A stretch of DNA of 64,000 nt, taken from NCBI RefSeq assembly GCF_024168645.1, contig NZ_JALJWF010000001.1:5769501-5833500 (forward strand). The letters are read 5' to 3'. Positions 46,102 through 55,362 of this stretch are shown in pieces (positions within the stretch are counted from its first letter, which is position 1; each line of letters begins with the position of its first letter). This DNA is from Pseudomonas sp. GGS8 (lineage in GTDB: Bacteria; Pseudomonadota; Gammaproteobacteria; Pseudomonadales; Pseudomonadaceae). Made by a program: the position numbers and the translations under genes. Below the pieces are notes generated by a model, which searched no databases, was not told where the DNA came from, and worked only from the letters and a program-made list of their open reading frames with translations.

Positions 46102-46260
46102 TGTCCGAAATTTCTGTTAGAGCTAAGCGACGAAGGTGGCGCCGTCCATAAATACCCTGAGCAGGTATTCCGCGATCTTTGGCGTTCTACCGATGGTGAC
46201 TGGGACGCCAACCCTTGGGTCTGGATCGTCGAGTTCAAGAAAGTGAAGCCGTGCTCCTGA
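46102..46260 (+). pseudogene. C-terminal fragment of an unrecognised protein
   Basis: After a TAG at 46,099 a 52-codon open frame reads CPKFLLELSDEGGAVHKYPE and then DLWRSTDGDWDANPWVWIVEFKKVKPCS before TGA. The aromatic, acidic composition looks like a real protein end rather than noise, but there is no start or ribosome site and the piece begins at the yegP promoter. I cannot name the family. Confidence 0.4.
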
Positions 46261-46492
46261 AGGTCATGCCCGTAAGCACCTGCATCTGGGGCGTCATCTT
46301 CCTCACTGTCGAGGAAGATCAAAAATAGGAGCTCACCCAACTAGGGCCTAGCAATCCGTGCTCGGTAAAGAGCCAAACCTGAGTGAGCGGTGATCACTCT
46401 ATCCAGCATCGCGGCATACGTCCCGAACACAATTCTGAACAAATTTGAAGAGCCTGCCGGTGAACGGCGGACAAGGAATTCGCATGCCCGAA

Positions 46493-46962
46493 TTACAGCG
46501 CATCACGGTGCTCTTTCCCAGCTTTCACTCGCGACGCCGGGATGGTCCGTATCCCTGCAACGAGATCAATCTCCGCCCACGTAGATAGGAGCACTTCGCT
46601 GAATCGGCAAGCGGTCAATACGGTGAATTGCGGGGGTTTAGAGATCAGATCTTTTGCCTCTTCAAACGTCGCCACAAACGCGGGAAGTTCGATCCATGGG
46701 ATGGCTGCGTGATGTTTTACAGCGCGCACTTTTTGGCAAGAAGGAAACAGTTTGTCCAAGTGCCCCCACCATTGAGAGGGGGTTTCACCAGTGCGTAGCC
46801 CTCTGGCCTTTGCTGCATCGAGCACAAATTCGATTCGGTTTCGCAAACGGCTGGCGGTTTCGGGCTTTTTTGTCCAAATCGGCTTGCGGATCTTCAGCAC
46901 ATGCTCAATGCCTATTTCCTGCGTGGGAAGATCGCCCAGGTACCGAGGGAGATACGGGGTTG
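46493..46962 (-). pseudogene. P4-type tyrosine integrase remnant
   Basis: The leftward frame reads LPRYLGDLPTQEIGIEHVLK then the SAM-like core-binding domain (TASRLRNRIEFVLDAAKARG, QWWGHLDKLFPSCQKVRAVKHH) and the start of the catalytic domain (FTVLTACRFSEVLLSTWAEIDL, where the first catalytic Arg is in ACRFSE). It then stops at TAA after GKEHRDAL. The N-terminal DUF4102 part and the C-terminal HxxR and Tyr are gone. This was probably the integrase of a tRNA-targeting island. Confidence 0.85.
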
Positions 46963-47028
46963 CTTAGGCGCAGCGACCGAAGATTGCCTTCGGCCGCCGC
47001 GCCAGAAGTGGGCAAAGCCCGCTGTGGA

Positions 47029-48636
47029 TCAATAGGTTTCCAGCTTAAACGGCGTGTCCGCAGTGGCGGCGTTGCCGGTGCTGAGCAGACCTGCCGTATT
47101 TGGTCGCTTCAGGACCGTGTCACGGGTCTGTATTTCCACCTCGATACTATCGTCGTCAATCGCTGAGTTATCAGCGTTGAGTGGCAGCTTGAAGGTGGCC
47201 TTGGCTTCCAGGTGCGTCTGGCAGTTCATGCAACCTTCGACGTGCCAACGGCTGAGGATCGGCCTAGTACCCAGGTACTCGCGCTTGCCGTCGACATTGG
47301 CGTAGGCCGAGATCAGGAACGAACCACGGATTTTCGCTCGGTTGATACGGCTAACCCGCAGGGTCTTGCCGGTTGGCTGCGGTGCCTCGGCCTTGAACAG
47401 CAACTGCTTCGCGGGTTGGGCATAGGCATCCAGCGAACCGGCGCCATAAACATAGCCCAGTTGCTTCTCGATGTTGATGCAGTCACGGGTGGTGAAGGGT
47501 TTGCCGTCGGCCTTGACGAAGGGGTCTAGGGTGGTGTCCAGGCTCAGTATAGCGTTCGGGTCCAGGCCCGCGGCGCCCGCAGGGGGTTGCACGCCGTCGG
47601 GTTTATAGTAAGTGGCTCCGGGATCCTTGGGGTCGATGCTGAATTCATCGGTGGCCCCTTGCCGGCGCTGCCAGGTCCAGAACACATAGTCGATAAAGCA
47701 GTGGTGGAAGAAGAAAACCGGGTCCAGGCCGGCGGTTTCATTCTCGCCCATATCACCATTGGCCCCGGGAATCGCCGAATTGTCGCCCTGGCCCGGGTAG
47801 TCGAAACCGCCGACCGCCAAGTGCATGAAGTTGTGGGGCTCCTCCAGCGGCACATAGTGAGGCCCCTCCGGGTCGGCGTCGTTCTTCGCCCCGGCGGAGG
47901 TGGTATTGGAGAACAGCGTGTAGCTCGGAGAATCGAGGCTGGCTTCGAAGCGACTGAACACCTCGCCGCGCCACTTGCCACCAATCTTGATCTTGCCGCT
48001 CAGCCAGGTGCTGACGTTCTCATTGAGATAGGTGATGTTCTTCGCCGAGTCCTTGAACTGCGCGTTGTGTGCCGCCGTGGCTACGCGGTCCGGTTCAGTG
48101 CCCAGCAGCCCGGACAGCGGATAGCGCACGGTCTCGTAGCCTTCGGGCTTGCTGTAGATGATCGGGGTGCCCGTGACCTCATCGGTGATGGCTTGCGGGA
48201 ATACGAAAGAGCGCAGCGGGTTTTCGATCTTCTGACCGTCGATCACGAAGGATTCCTGGGTCAGAGCCGAAGGCAGGCCATTTTCTCGTGACTCGTCGCT
48301 ACATTCATCCCAGAACGGCAGGGTGACGTTTTCACATTTGGGGATACTGCGCAACGCCTCTTCCAGGCGCCAGAGATAGGCGCGGTGCCAGCTCGGAAAG
48401 AGCACCGTGCCGTGCTGGCAGTAGCCGCCCCACCAGTTGGGGTCGGTCTTGCCTTCACCACGGAATGGCTCGCCATGCAGACCACCGATGGAGAAGAAAG
48501 AGTTGGGGTTGTTAGCGGGAAGATCCTTGATGCCTTTCCAGGCGCGGATCAGTGCTTCAAGTTCATCTTTCTTACCGTGGTCATAGTCGTACTGAACATC
48601 ACTGAGAGAACGGCGTACACGAGGGGCGGATGACAT
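47029..48636 (-). CDS. Tyrosinase (type 3 copper enzyme)
   Basis: 535 residues. CuA ligands H54, H75 and H84 (GLHGE, QHGTVLFPSWHRAYLWR) and CuB ligands near H265/H269 (EEPHNFMHL) and H308 (FFFHHCFIDYVFWTW) are present. It should hydroxylate monophenols and oxidise diphenols to quinones, the first step to melanin. A C-terminal region of about 180 residues after residue 350, with CMNC near 465, may be the lid or copper-chaperone part. No signal peptide is visible. The ATG has GGAGG nine bases upstream, and a G9 run sits 37 bases before the start. It is divergent from the oxidase genes. Confidence 0.93.
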   Translation of the reverse strand: MSSAPRVRRSLSDVQYDYDHGKKDELEALIRAWKGIKDLPANNPNSFFSIGGLHGEPFRGEGKTDPNWWGGYCQHGTVLFPSWHRAYLWRLEEALRSIPKCENVTLPFWDECSDESRENGLPSALTQESFVIDGQKIENPLRSFVFPQAITDEVTGTPIIYSKPEGYETVRYPLSGLLGTEPDRVATAAHNAQFKDSAKNITYLNENVSTWLSGKIKIGGKWRGEVFSRFEASLDSPSYTLFSNTTSAGAKNDADPEGPHYVPLEEPHNFMHLAVGGFDYPGQGDNSAIPGANGDMGENETAGLDPVFFFHHCFIDYVFWTWQRRQGATDEFSIDPKDPGATYYKPDGVQPPAGAAGLDPNAILSLDTTLDPFVKADGKPFTTRDCINIEKQLGYVYGAGSLDAYAQPAKQLLFKAEAPQPTGKTLRVSRINRAKIRGSFLISAYANVDGKREYLGTRPILSRWHVEGCMNCQTHLEAKATFKLPLNADNSAIDDDSIEVEIQTRDTVLKRPNTAGLLSTGNAATADTPFKLETY

Positions 48637-49141
48637 GGTGACCTCCTTGTTGCCAGAAGTCCCGAAAGGCTCGGGGGGGGGTACTGCTCCATCGTCAGCA
48701 TATATGGGATCTAGCAACGTGCCAGTACGAACCCCAATACAGCACAGACCGTCGGTCTCCTATTGGTCTAAAACAGATGAGCGACACCTGACGATTTCAG
48801 CCTTCGGGTCGCAAACCTCCGGTTACCCGTATAGGTTTTCGGCCTGAAACGGTCCTGCAGCGACCGCGAAAAATACCGCCTGAACTCCCCTCCTCGCTAA
48901 TCACTCCCCCACACCTCCATAGATATCCCCAGCGTCGATCAATACCACTCAGCACCTGCCTAAGAAAACGCCTTGCAGGTGGAAGGGCGCCGACTATGCT
49001 CCCCAGAAGCTGCCCTTGGGCATTGGTTTCAGGCAGCAGGACCTCCGGTTTTGCCGTCCGGGCATCGCAACGCTGATTAGCAGGACGCTACACACCTGAC
49101 GACGCAAGTGCGTTCGCCGAGGTGTTCCCCAGGAGGGAGCC
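48637..49141. other. 505-base divergent promoter region
   Basis: No gene seen. It separates tyrosinase from the DJ-1/laccase group and must hold both promoters. Clear features are the G9 run at 48,673-48,681 and GGAGG just before 49,142. I find no convincing operator. Confidence 0.6.
48673..48681. repeat. G9 homopolymer upstream of tyrosinase
   Basis: Nine consecutive G (C9 on the tyrosinase strand), 37-45 bases before the start codon. Runs of this length are prone to slippage and lie where they could change promoter or leader spacing. Confidence 0.6.
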
Positions 49142-49891
49142 ATGCCCGTACCAGGACAGTACTTGATTGCAATCCCGGTCTACGATGGCGTGGACTTGCT
49201 TGACGTCAGCGCCCCTTACGAGCTGTTCAACTGGATGGCTCAGATTGAATCCCAGCACAACCCCGCTGCGCCACCCCGGGTAGTTCGGCTGATTTCCCTT
49301 GATGGGCCGTCCATCACCACCCGGGACGGCCTGACGTTTGGAGGCGATTTACCGATTTTCAATCAACACTCTGAATACATCAGTCTGCTGTGGATTCCCG
49401 GCGGCGAACCTGATGACTTACAGCGCCTGATGGGCGATCCACAGCGTATGACCTGGCTGTTGCGACAAGGCGAGACAGCGAAATTTTCCGCCTCCGTCTG
49501 CGAGGGTGCATTGCTGGCTGCCGCGGCCGGTTTGCTGGACGGTTACGATGTCACGACTCATTGGGCCTTCATCGCCTGCCTGAAACTGTTTCCCCAGATC
49601 AATGTGGTGGAAGGCTATCCGCGCTTCGTCGTCGACGGACAACGCATCACCGGTGGCGGCATTTCGTCAGGGCTGGATGAAGCACTGAAAATCATCGCCA
49701 TGATCTCCAGCGATATCGTTGCCCAAAAGGTGCAACTGGCCATCCAGTACAACCCCGCCCCTCCTTTCACCAGCGGCGATCCTTCCGTCGCCCAGCCTCC
49801 GGTCTACACCCCAGGCGCCGGCAGCACGTGCGAATTTTCCGGCATGGCCGCGACCATCGCCAATGTGCTCAAGCGCAAGGGTTCTACCTAG
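49142..49891 (+). CDS. DJ-1/PfpI-family protein (isonitrile-hydratase-like)
   Basis: 249 residues. The nucleophile-elbow cysteine is in SVCEGALLAAAAGLLDGY (about residue 120), with the HWAF histidine shortly behind, as in isonitrile hydratases and AraC-linked DJ-1 domains. There is no DNA-binding domain. Residues after about 205 form a proline-rich tail that is not part of the fold. GGAGG lies five bases before the ATG. It heads the group leading to the multicopper oxidase, 113 bases on. Confidence 0.88.
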   Translation: MPVPGQYLIAIPVYDGVDLLDVSAPYELFNWMAQIESQHNPAAPPRVVRLISLDGPSITTRDGLTFGGDLPIFNQHSEYISLLWIPGGEPDDLQRLMGDPQRMTWLLRQGETAKFSASVCEGALLAAAAGLLDGYDVTTHWAFIACLKLFPQINVVEGYPRFVVDGQRITGGGISSGLDEALKIIAMISSDIVAQKVQLAIQYNPAPPFTSGDPSVAQPPVYTPGAGSTCEFSGMAATIANVLKRKGST

Positions 49892-50004
49892 GAATCGTGC
49901 AACCACCGCAGGGTCGATGCCGGCCTCCACGTAAGTCAGTTGATCAAAGGACACACGGCCGAAGGCTGTCGCATACATTCGCGCAATGGCGCAGGGAGAA
50001 CCAC

Positions 50005-52185
50005 ATGACTTCGCTTCGTATAGTCCTGGCCGGGTTGATGGTCTGCACAACCTCCTCGGCAGCGCTCGCCGAACTCATGGCTCAGCCTTTTCTCGCACCG
50101 CCCAGACTTCTTGAAAAAGGACCACCGGGAACGCTGAAGGCGACCGAACTGGCCCTTCCCGAAACAGGATGCAACCCGGCGGGCGACATCACCCGAGACG
50201 GTCAAACCGTTGAACTCAACCTGCAAGTGCAGAAGCGCGAGAACTACATCTACAACCCGGGCAATCCCGACGGTGCCAAGGACAAGGTCAAGCTGCGTTC
50301 CTATGGCGGTTGCCTGTCGGGGCCGCTCATCGATGTGCAGCCGGGCAACACCCTGCGGGTGCACCTGGACAACCAACTGGAGAAAAACGATCCCAGTTGC
50401 CCAGGGGGAAGCGATCCGGTGAATGGCAAGCCGGGCTGCTTCAACACGATCAATCTTCATTACCACGGGATGCACGTCTCGCCGGCGGGCAACAGTGACA
50501 ACGTGCTGCTGAATATCGCTCCGCAAACCGAATTCGAATACGAAATCAACATCCCCACCGACCACCCTTCGGGCACCTTCTGGTACCACGCGCACCGGCA
50601 TGGTTCCACCGCGCTACAGGTCGCCAGCGGCGCCGCAGGCGCACTGATTGTGCGCGGCAACCGGCCCTACACCGGTGGCAAGCCAGGAGACATCGACACC
50701 ATACTCAAGGACGCAACCGGGAAACCGTTTACCGAACAGGTTTTTCTGTTCCAGCAAATTCCCTACGCCTGTTTCGATGACGATGGCACCATCATCACGC
50801 AAAAGGATCGCACCTGGACGTGCCCCAGCAGCAAGACTGGCGTGGTTGAGAATTTCGACAAGCAGCTCTCTTCGGCCACGGTCTGGGATGAGAGCGGCCG
50901 GTTCACCAGCATCAACGGCGTAGTGCAACCGACACTGCAAGGCATCGCTGCGGGGGAAATCCAACGCTGGCGCTTCATTCACGGGGGGATCCACGACACG
51001 GTGAACCTACAGATCGTACCCATGAACACGGCCAGTCCCAAAGCCAGTCTCGCTCTAAAAGGTGTGCTCGGCGGTACACCAAAGGAACAGGCTGCGATGC
51101 TCACTGACCTGTGCCCGGTGACCGTGCCCGATTCCAGCAAACCGGTCGAGCTTGTCCCTCAATTCGAGATCGCCGCCGACGGACTCACACGCACCGCAAT
51201 TCGCCCCGTCGGCGTGAACAAAAAAAGCGTCAGCGGCGGCATCGGCAGCAACTTCCTGCAACCTGGTTATCGCAGTGATGTGTTGCTGATGTTCCCCCGC
51301 GACGGCACCTACTGTGTGCTGAACCAGGCGGCCACGCCCGCAGAACGCGCCAATGCCGGCCCCCATGGCGGCCCGGGCGGCCAGGGCCCGAACGAAACCC
51401 AATTGCTGGCGACGGTGATCGTCTCTGGCGGCAAGGTCGTGACCGAGGATCCGCAAAGCTATATCCAACAGGCGCTCTACGACGTCAACAAAACCGACCC
51501 ATCGCTGCCCGCTGCGGCCCTCGAAGGATTGCGTACCGGCAATCTGAACCCTTGGCGCGGGATGGACAACCTCAAGGATGCGGTGGTCAACAACGACATC
51601 CAGAAGGCTGACTTCTTCATCGGCAACCCGCCATTCCCGCCCTCACCGCCTGCCACCCCGCCGAAAAAACCGGGAGATCCGTGGACAGGCGAGTTCGGCT
51701 TCTTCATCAACTACAAGTCCTATGACCCGGACCGCATCGACTTCACTCGCCAGGTCAACACCACCGACGACTGGGTGCTGACCTCGCAGGTTGAACCCCA
51801 CATCTTTCATATACACGTCAACCCGTTCCAGGTGATGGACGTGCTCTACGCCAAGCCCGGCGAAAAACCCAAAAGTATCTTCGGTCCCAATGGCGAGTGC
51901 CTGGTGCCAGCCGACGAACTGGGACTGCAAAACCAATACTGCGGGATGTGGCACGAGTTCAAAGACACCATCTTCGTGCAGAACGACTACCAGGTGCTGG
52001 TGCGTACGCACTACGACCGCTACATCGGCGAGTTCGTCATCCACTGCCACATCCTCGACCACGAAGACGGCGGCATGATGACCAATATCCAGATCGTTCC
52101 AGACATCAATGCCATCGGCGGCGGCATTGGCATGGCAGGTATGAAGCACGCATCGCATCAACACTCAGATTCCAAGCAACACTGA
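50005..52185 (+). CDS. Multicopper oxidase (laccase-like)
   Basis: 726 residues, exported (signal peptide ending near LAELMA). All four copper-binding blocks are present: HYHGMH (152-157), WYHAHRHGS (about 193), HIFHIHVNPFQ (599) and HCHILDHEDGGMM (680). They form the type 1 and trinuclear sites that couple oxidation of phenols or metal ions to reduction of O2 to water. It is longer than CueO-type enzymes. AGGGAGA precedes ATG 50005 by seven bases. With the tyrosinase it suggests phenolic or melanin chemistry in the periplasm. Confidence 0.93.
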   Translation: MTSLRIVLAGLMVCTTSSAALAELMAQPFLAPPRLLEKGPPGTLKATELALPETGCNPAGDITRDGQTVELNLQVQKRENYIYNPGNPDGAKDKVKLRSYGGCLSGPLIDVQPGNTLRVHLDNQLEKNDPSCPGGSDPVNGKPGCFNTINLHYHGMHVSPAGNSDNVLLNIAPQTEFEYEINIPTDHPSGTFWYHAHRHGSTALQVASGAAGALIVRGNRPYTGGKPGDIDTILKDATGKPFTEQVFLFQQIPYACFDDDGTIITQKDRTWTCPSSKTGVVENFDKQLSSATVWDESGRFTSINGVVQPTLQGIAAGEIQRWRFIHGGIHDTVNLQIVPMNTASPKASLALKGVLGGTPKEQAAMLTDLCPVTVPDSSKPVELVPQFEIAADGLTRTAIRPVGVNKKSVSGGIGSNFLQPGYRSDVLLMFPRDGTYCVLNQAATPAERANAGPHGGPGGQGPNETQLLATVIVSGGKVVTEDPQSYIQQALYDVNKTDPSLPAAALEGLRTGNLNPWRGMDNLKDAVVNNDIQKADFFIGNPPFPPSPPATPPKKPGDPWTGEFGFFINYKSYDPDRIDFTRQVNTTDDWVLTSQVEPHIFHIHVNPFQVMDVLYAKPGEKPKSIFGPNGECLVPADELGLQNQYCGMWHEFKDTIFVQNDYQVLVRTHYDRYIGEFVIHCHILDHEDGGMMTNIQIVPDINAIGGGIGMAGMKHASHQHSDSKQH

Positions 52186-52201
52186 TAAGGAGATGTCAGT
52201 A

Positions 52202-52627
52202 ATGAGCAATCCCTTTGCAGGAAAATGGACTTATAGGAGCTTTCTCAACAACCCTGCGTTGACAGACGGTGACCCGGAAAAACTGGCGGCCCTGTTGTTC
52301 GCGGAAGGCGTGTGGACAGTGGAGGACTCCGCCAACGGGACGTTCATCGGAGAACTCGGTTTCGGGTCGAACGCTCTCATGGACTTGAAGGGGGTCATCA
52401 CCCCCGCCCACAACGGTGTTCCGGACCACGTACACATTGAGGGCAGCGGGCGGCCCGGGACCTCGACACAAGACTACTTCTACGATTATGACGGGTCACT
52501 GACGGAGCACTGGCCAAACGGCGTAAATCAGGTTTCGGCCATCACTGGATCGGTCATCCGCATGAAGCCTCACAACGGCGCGCCAGCTGGACTGGTCGCC
52601 TCGTTCATCGCCGTCAAGGCAACCTAG
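52202..52627 (+). CDS. Small protein of unknown function in the oxidase cluster
   Basis: 141 residues, no signal peptide. It is beta-rich: FAGKWTYRSFLNNPALTD, VWTVEDSANGTFIGELGFG, VPDHVHIEGSGRPGTSTQDYFYDYDG. I do not recognise the family; a lipocalin-like or avidin-like barrel is possible from the strand pattern. ATG 52202 is eight bases behind AAGGAG; the in-frame ATG 52193 abuts that site and is unlikely. It follows the multicopper oxidase by 16 bases and should be co-expressed. Confidence 0.75.
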   Translation: MSNPFAGKWTYRSFLNNPALTDGDPEKLAALLFAEGVWTVEDSANGTFIGELGFGSNALMDLKGVITPAHNGVPDHVHIEGSGRPGTSTQDYFYDYDGSLTEHWPNGVNQVSAITGSVIRMKPHNGAPAGLVASFIAVKAT

Positions 52628-52760
52628 GCGCTGCTTGTCTGGATACTACCGGGTCGCCAGGGCATTTCGAGCAAGACGCATGCGTTTGAGCACGAGCATG
52701 CTGGCGACCAGGATTCGGTCCACTGGAACTTTTTTTGTTATTAACGACAAGGAGTCGGGC

Positions 52761-53027
52761 ATGACAATAACCTCCACCACAGCGCCTATCACCAACCCAA
52801 CCTGGTATGGGCAGATCCGCGATATGTTCACTTCCGAAGACCGGGAGCATATGGCCAGGCAAGGCCTCGACCTGGCCAGCTACGACACGGTGATGAAACT
52901 CGCCGGCAACATCTACCAACAAGTGGCGACGGGCAACATACCGCTGCGACCCTGCTCCCCTGACTGGGTGGGTAAGCGTTCTCATGCGATGTGGTGTCGT
53001 GAGTTGAGAGCGACATCATGCGGCTAG
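52761..53027 (+). CDS. Small protein of unknown function, possibly 3'-altered
   Basis: 88 residues. The first about 65 (PTWYGQIRDMFTSEDREHMARQ, YDTVMKLAGNIYQQVATGNI) look well folded and soluble. The final about 20 residues (WVGKRSHAMWCRELRATSCG) read like out-of-frame sequence, so a frameshift may have replaced a natural C-terminus. AAGGAG precedes ATG 52761. It overlaps the DUF2182 gene by ten bases. Family unknown; in context it may be an accessory factor of the copper oxidases. Confidence 0.65.
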   Translation: MTITSTTAPITNPTWYGQIRDMFTSEDREHMARQGLDLASYDTVMKLAGNIYQQVATGNIPLRPCSPDWVGKRSHAMWCRELRATSCG

Positions 53028-53794
53028 GCCCAGTTCTACGCAGTTGTACTTACGCCCCCTGGCCATTGCTTTTGGCCACGGCGGGACTCGGCCTGGCCCT
53101 TTCCGTTTACAACGAGGTGAACACAGAAGGTCCCGCGTTTTGCGTGACCGCGAATGGGCTATCGATCATCACGAGTTGGCCCGCAGCGCTGCAAGCGGAA
53201 CTCGCACTGAACCCTCTCCACCGAATCCTGGCGGGTTGGGCCCTGATGCTTTTGGCCATGATGCCGCCCCTTCTGGCGATGCCACTCATGCATGTCTGGC
53301 GCTCTAGCCTGCCAAGCAGGCGAATACGAGCGTCAGTCGGGTTCCTGCTCGGTTACTGTGCGCTGTGGATGGCAGTGGGTCCCATTCTGACAGCCCTAGC
53401 GTTGTTGCTACAGATTGCTGTCATAAAAAACGCCCTCGCCGTGGCGCTGCTGATCGCGATGCTATGGAGCGCAAGCCCGTGGCACCGTGCAGCACTCAAT
53501 CGGGGCCATCTACTGCGCCGAATAGGTATGTTCGGCTGGGCTGCCGACAGGGATTGTCTGATATTTGGCATGACGCATGGCGTCTTTTGTATCGTTTCGT
53601 GCTGGGCCTGGATGCTCGTGCCGCTTGTTAGCGGGGCATGGCACATTCCGATGATGCTGCTCGCAGGCATCATCATGCTGGTTGAACGGCTCACCCCACC
53701 TGGGCCGCCGCGTTGGTGCTGGCACCCGCTTTTTTCACCGGTTTACCTTTACACCCTCCTCACTAAGCGCAATACGGAGCGTCCCCATAGTTAG
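53018..53794 (+). CDS. DUF2182 metal-binding membrane protein
   Basis: 258 residues with six to seven TM helices. The DUF2182 pattern is visible (WALMLLAMMPPLLAMPL; CLIFGMTHGVFCIVSCWAWMLVPL with paired Cys and His-Met residues likely to bind metal). Family members occur with DUF1326 or oxidase genes and may supply copper. Start ATG lies in the end of the previous gene. It closes the copper cluster. Confidence 0.82.
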   Translation: MRLGPVLRSCTYAPWPLLLATAGLGLALSVYNEVNTEGPAFCVTANGLSIITSWPAALQAELALNPLHRILAGWALMLLAMMPPLLAMPLMHVWRSSLPSRRIRASVGFLLGYCALWMAVGPILTALALLLQIAVIKNALAVALLIAMLWSASPWHRAALNRGHLLRRIGMFGWAADRDCLIFGMTHGVFCIVSCWAWMLVPLVSGAWHIPMMLLAGIIMLVERLTPPGPPRWCWHPLFSPVYLYTLLTKRNTERPHS

Positions 53795-53989
53795 GCGTGT
53801 TTGTCTGGCATGTCTTGGGGTGGCCAGGCGATTGCGGTCTTGTCTCTCACTGACTCGTAACACCGATCGACATTCGAGATCGCAAAGTACAGCGTTCCCT
53901 AGAACGTTACAGGACTTCCCCAAATATCCTGCCGGGTGAAGGTGAGGCTGCAATCTTCCAGTCGCACAGTAATTGTCGACTCGAGTGAG

Positions 53990-54072
53990 TCAGCCACTGT
54001 TGCGGAAACTGCCGGGGGTGACGCCCACTACTTTTTTGAAGGCTCGGGTCATGTGACTTTGATCGAGGCATA
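53990..54072 (-). pseudogene. AraC-family regulator C-terminal remnant
   Basis: The leftward frame reads CLDQSHMTRAFKKVVGVTPG then SFRNSG and a stop, which is the second helix-turn-helix end of an AraC/XylS protein. Only about 27 codons remain, joined to the helicase fragment. Confidence 0.75.
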
Positions 54073-55089
54073 CCCGACACCCTCGGGATCACAACTTCCC
54101 ATGCTTCCACCTTTAGTGAAGCATGAAATTGTGGATCACCTTCCGCTGCGTACCTCACCACAATGCCCTCAACATGACACTGATCAACCGCGATGTCCGG
54201 CACAAAGCTTTTGGCAGTACGACCTACGATTCGCCTCAGCGCATCCAGCAGCAAATAACGATCGCCGTGGTACTTGAAGGTTAGCGGATCACTGACTTGG
54301 AGTTCGGCGACAGCTCTGTGGAGTGGTTGTGAGGCGGTACTGCTGCCTGCGAACCCTATGTCGATTTCTCCAAGCGTTAACTGAATGTAGCATCGTGCCA
54401 GTCGGGGATCGAATTCCCCATCGTGCCTTTCCGACGGTACATCGCGCGAAAGCTGGCGACTGAACGGATTGCCCGAATCGAACTCACAGAGCGTTAGTGT
54501 TTCTTCTGCCCGCGTCATGCCGACATAGTACAAACGTCGTTCGGCATCGAGACTCAGGGCCTCAGTACTCCAGCCGCCATCCAGTAATCCAACGTGGTGA
54601 AACTCGAGTCCCTTTGCCGAATGCACGGTGCCAAGGTACAACCCCTTAAAACCCTGCTTACGAAGCGCTCGGGGGTATTCATAGAGCCAGCTGACAATCG
54701 CCTATCTCTTGCCTGAGACAGAGAAAAGCGCTCTCGAAGAACTCCAGCCAGAGGGCGTCCTGCAGATGAGGCTGCAATATCGACATCACCTCTCCCGTTG
54801 GCGTTGGCGCTCCAACGGAACGCAAAAACTCAATCGCCTTCAAGAATCCGCGCTGTCGAATCAGGGTATCGAGTCCTCCTTCTCTGAGGAAAAAAAATAA
54901 GGCCCCCCGTTGAGCTCGCACCATGCCTGAACCGGTTTAAGAAACGCATGGGTTCGCCCCAAAATCGCACAACCGTCCCATGCACCGTTTTCTTCCAATG
55001 CAATCAACCGCGCCAACTCTGCCACCACGGCTTGCGCTTGTAGGTTACCGTTGCTCCGATCACTGGAGGATATTTGAATCCTCAGAACC
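54073..55089 (-). pseudogene. UvrD-type helicase remnant, truncated and frameshifted
   Basis: Three leftward frames in succession carry one protein: RSNGNLQAQAVVAELARLIA and GPYFFSSEKE; then LDTLIRQRGFLKAIEFLRSVGAP; then motif V/VI LGTVHSAKGLEFHHV and RRLYYVGMTRAEETL. Frameshifts lie near 54,890 and 54,695. The N-terminal Walker A half is missing and the 3' end runs into the AraC remnant. Likely from a RecQ/UvrD-type fusion helicase. Confidence 0.8.
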
Positions 55090-55281
55090 TTAGGCCTTGA
55101 TGCTGAGGGCACTCAAGGCATGACCCCAAGCGCATGCGATGGCAAAAGCTGCCACAGCGAACGATACGAAGGCGAGGACAGCGATGGGAGATTGAAACTG
55201 GAAGAGGATGCCATTCTTCAGTCCCGCCAGCGCACTCAAACCAGCAACCAGCACCGAAACTGCGGTGAAGAGTTTCGCGCT
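55090..55281 (-). pseudogene. Two-TM membrane protein C-terminal fragment
   Basis: A 63-codon frame reads SAKLFTAVSVLVAGLSALAG and QSPIAVLAFVSFAVAAFAIA, two hydrophobic helices with a short loop, then GHALSALSIKA and a stop. A TAG lies directly before it, so the upstream half is lost. The helix pair resembles SLATT-type pore-forming modules of conflict systems, but this is a weak resemblance. Confidence 0.45.
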
Positions 55282-55362
55282 CTACCCAGCACTTTCAAGT
55301 CAGAAATCCTACGGGCCGTTGGAAGCTCACCGGCTGAATACACCGACAAGAAATCGATGTTT

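Noticed and set aside
54073..55281. Helicase and two-TM pieces considered as an active defence system
   Set aside because: Both are truncated and the helicase has at least two frameshifts, so nothing functional can be made.
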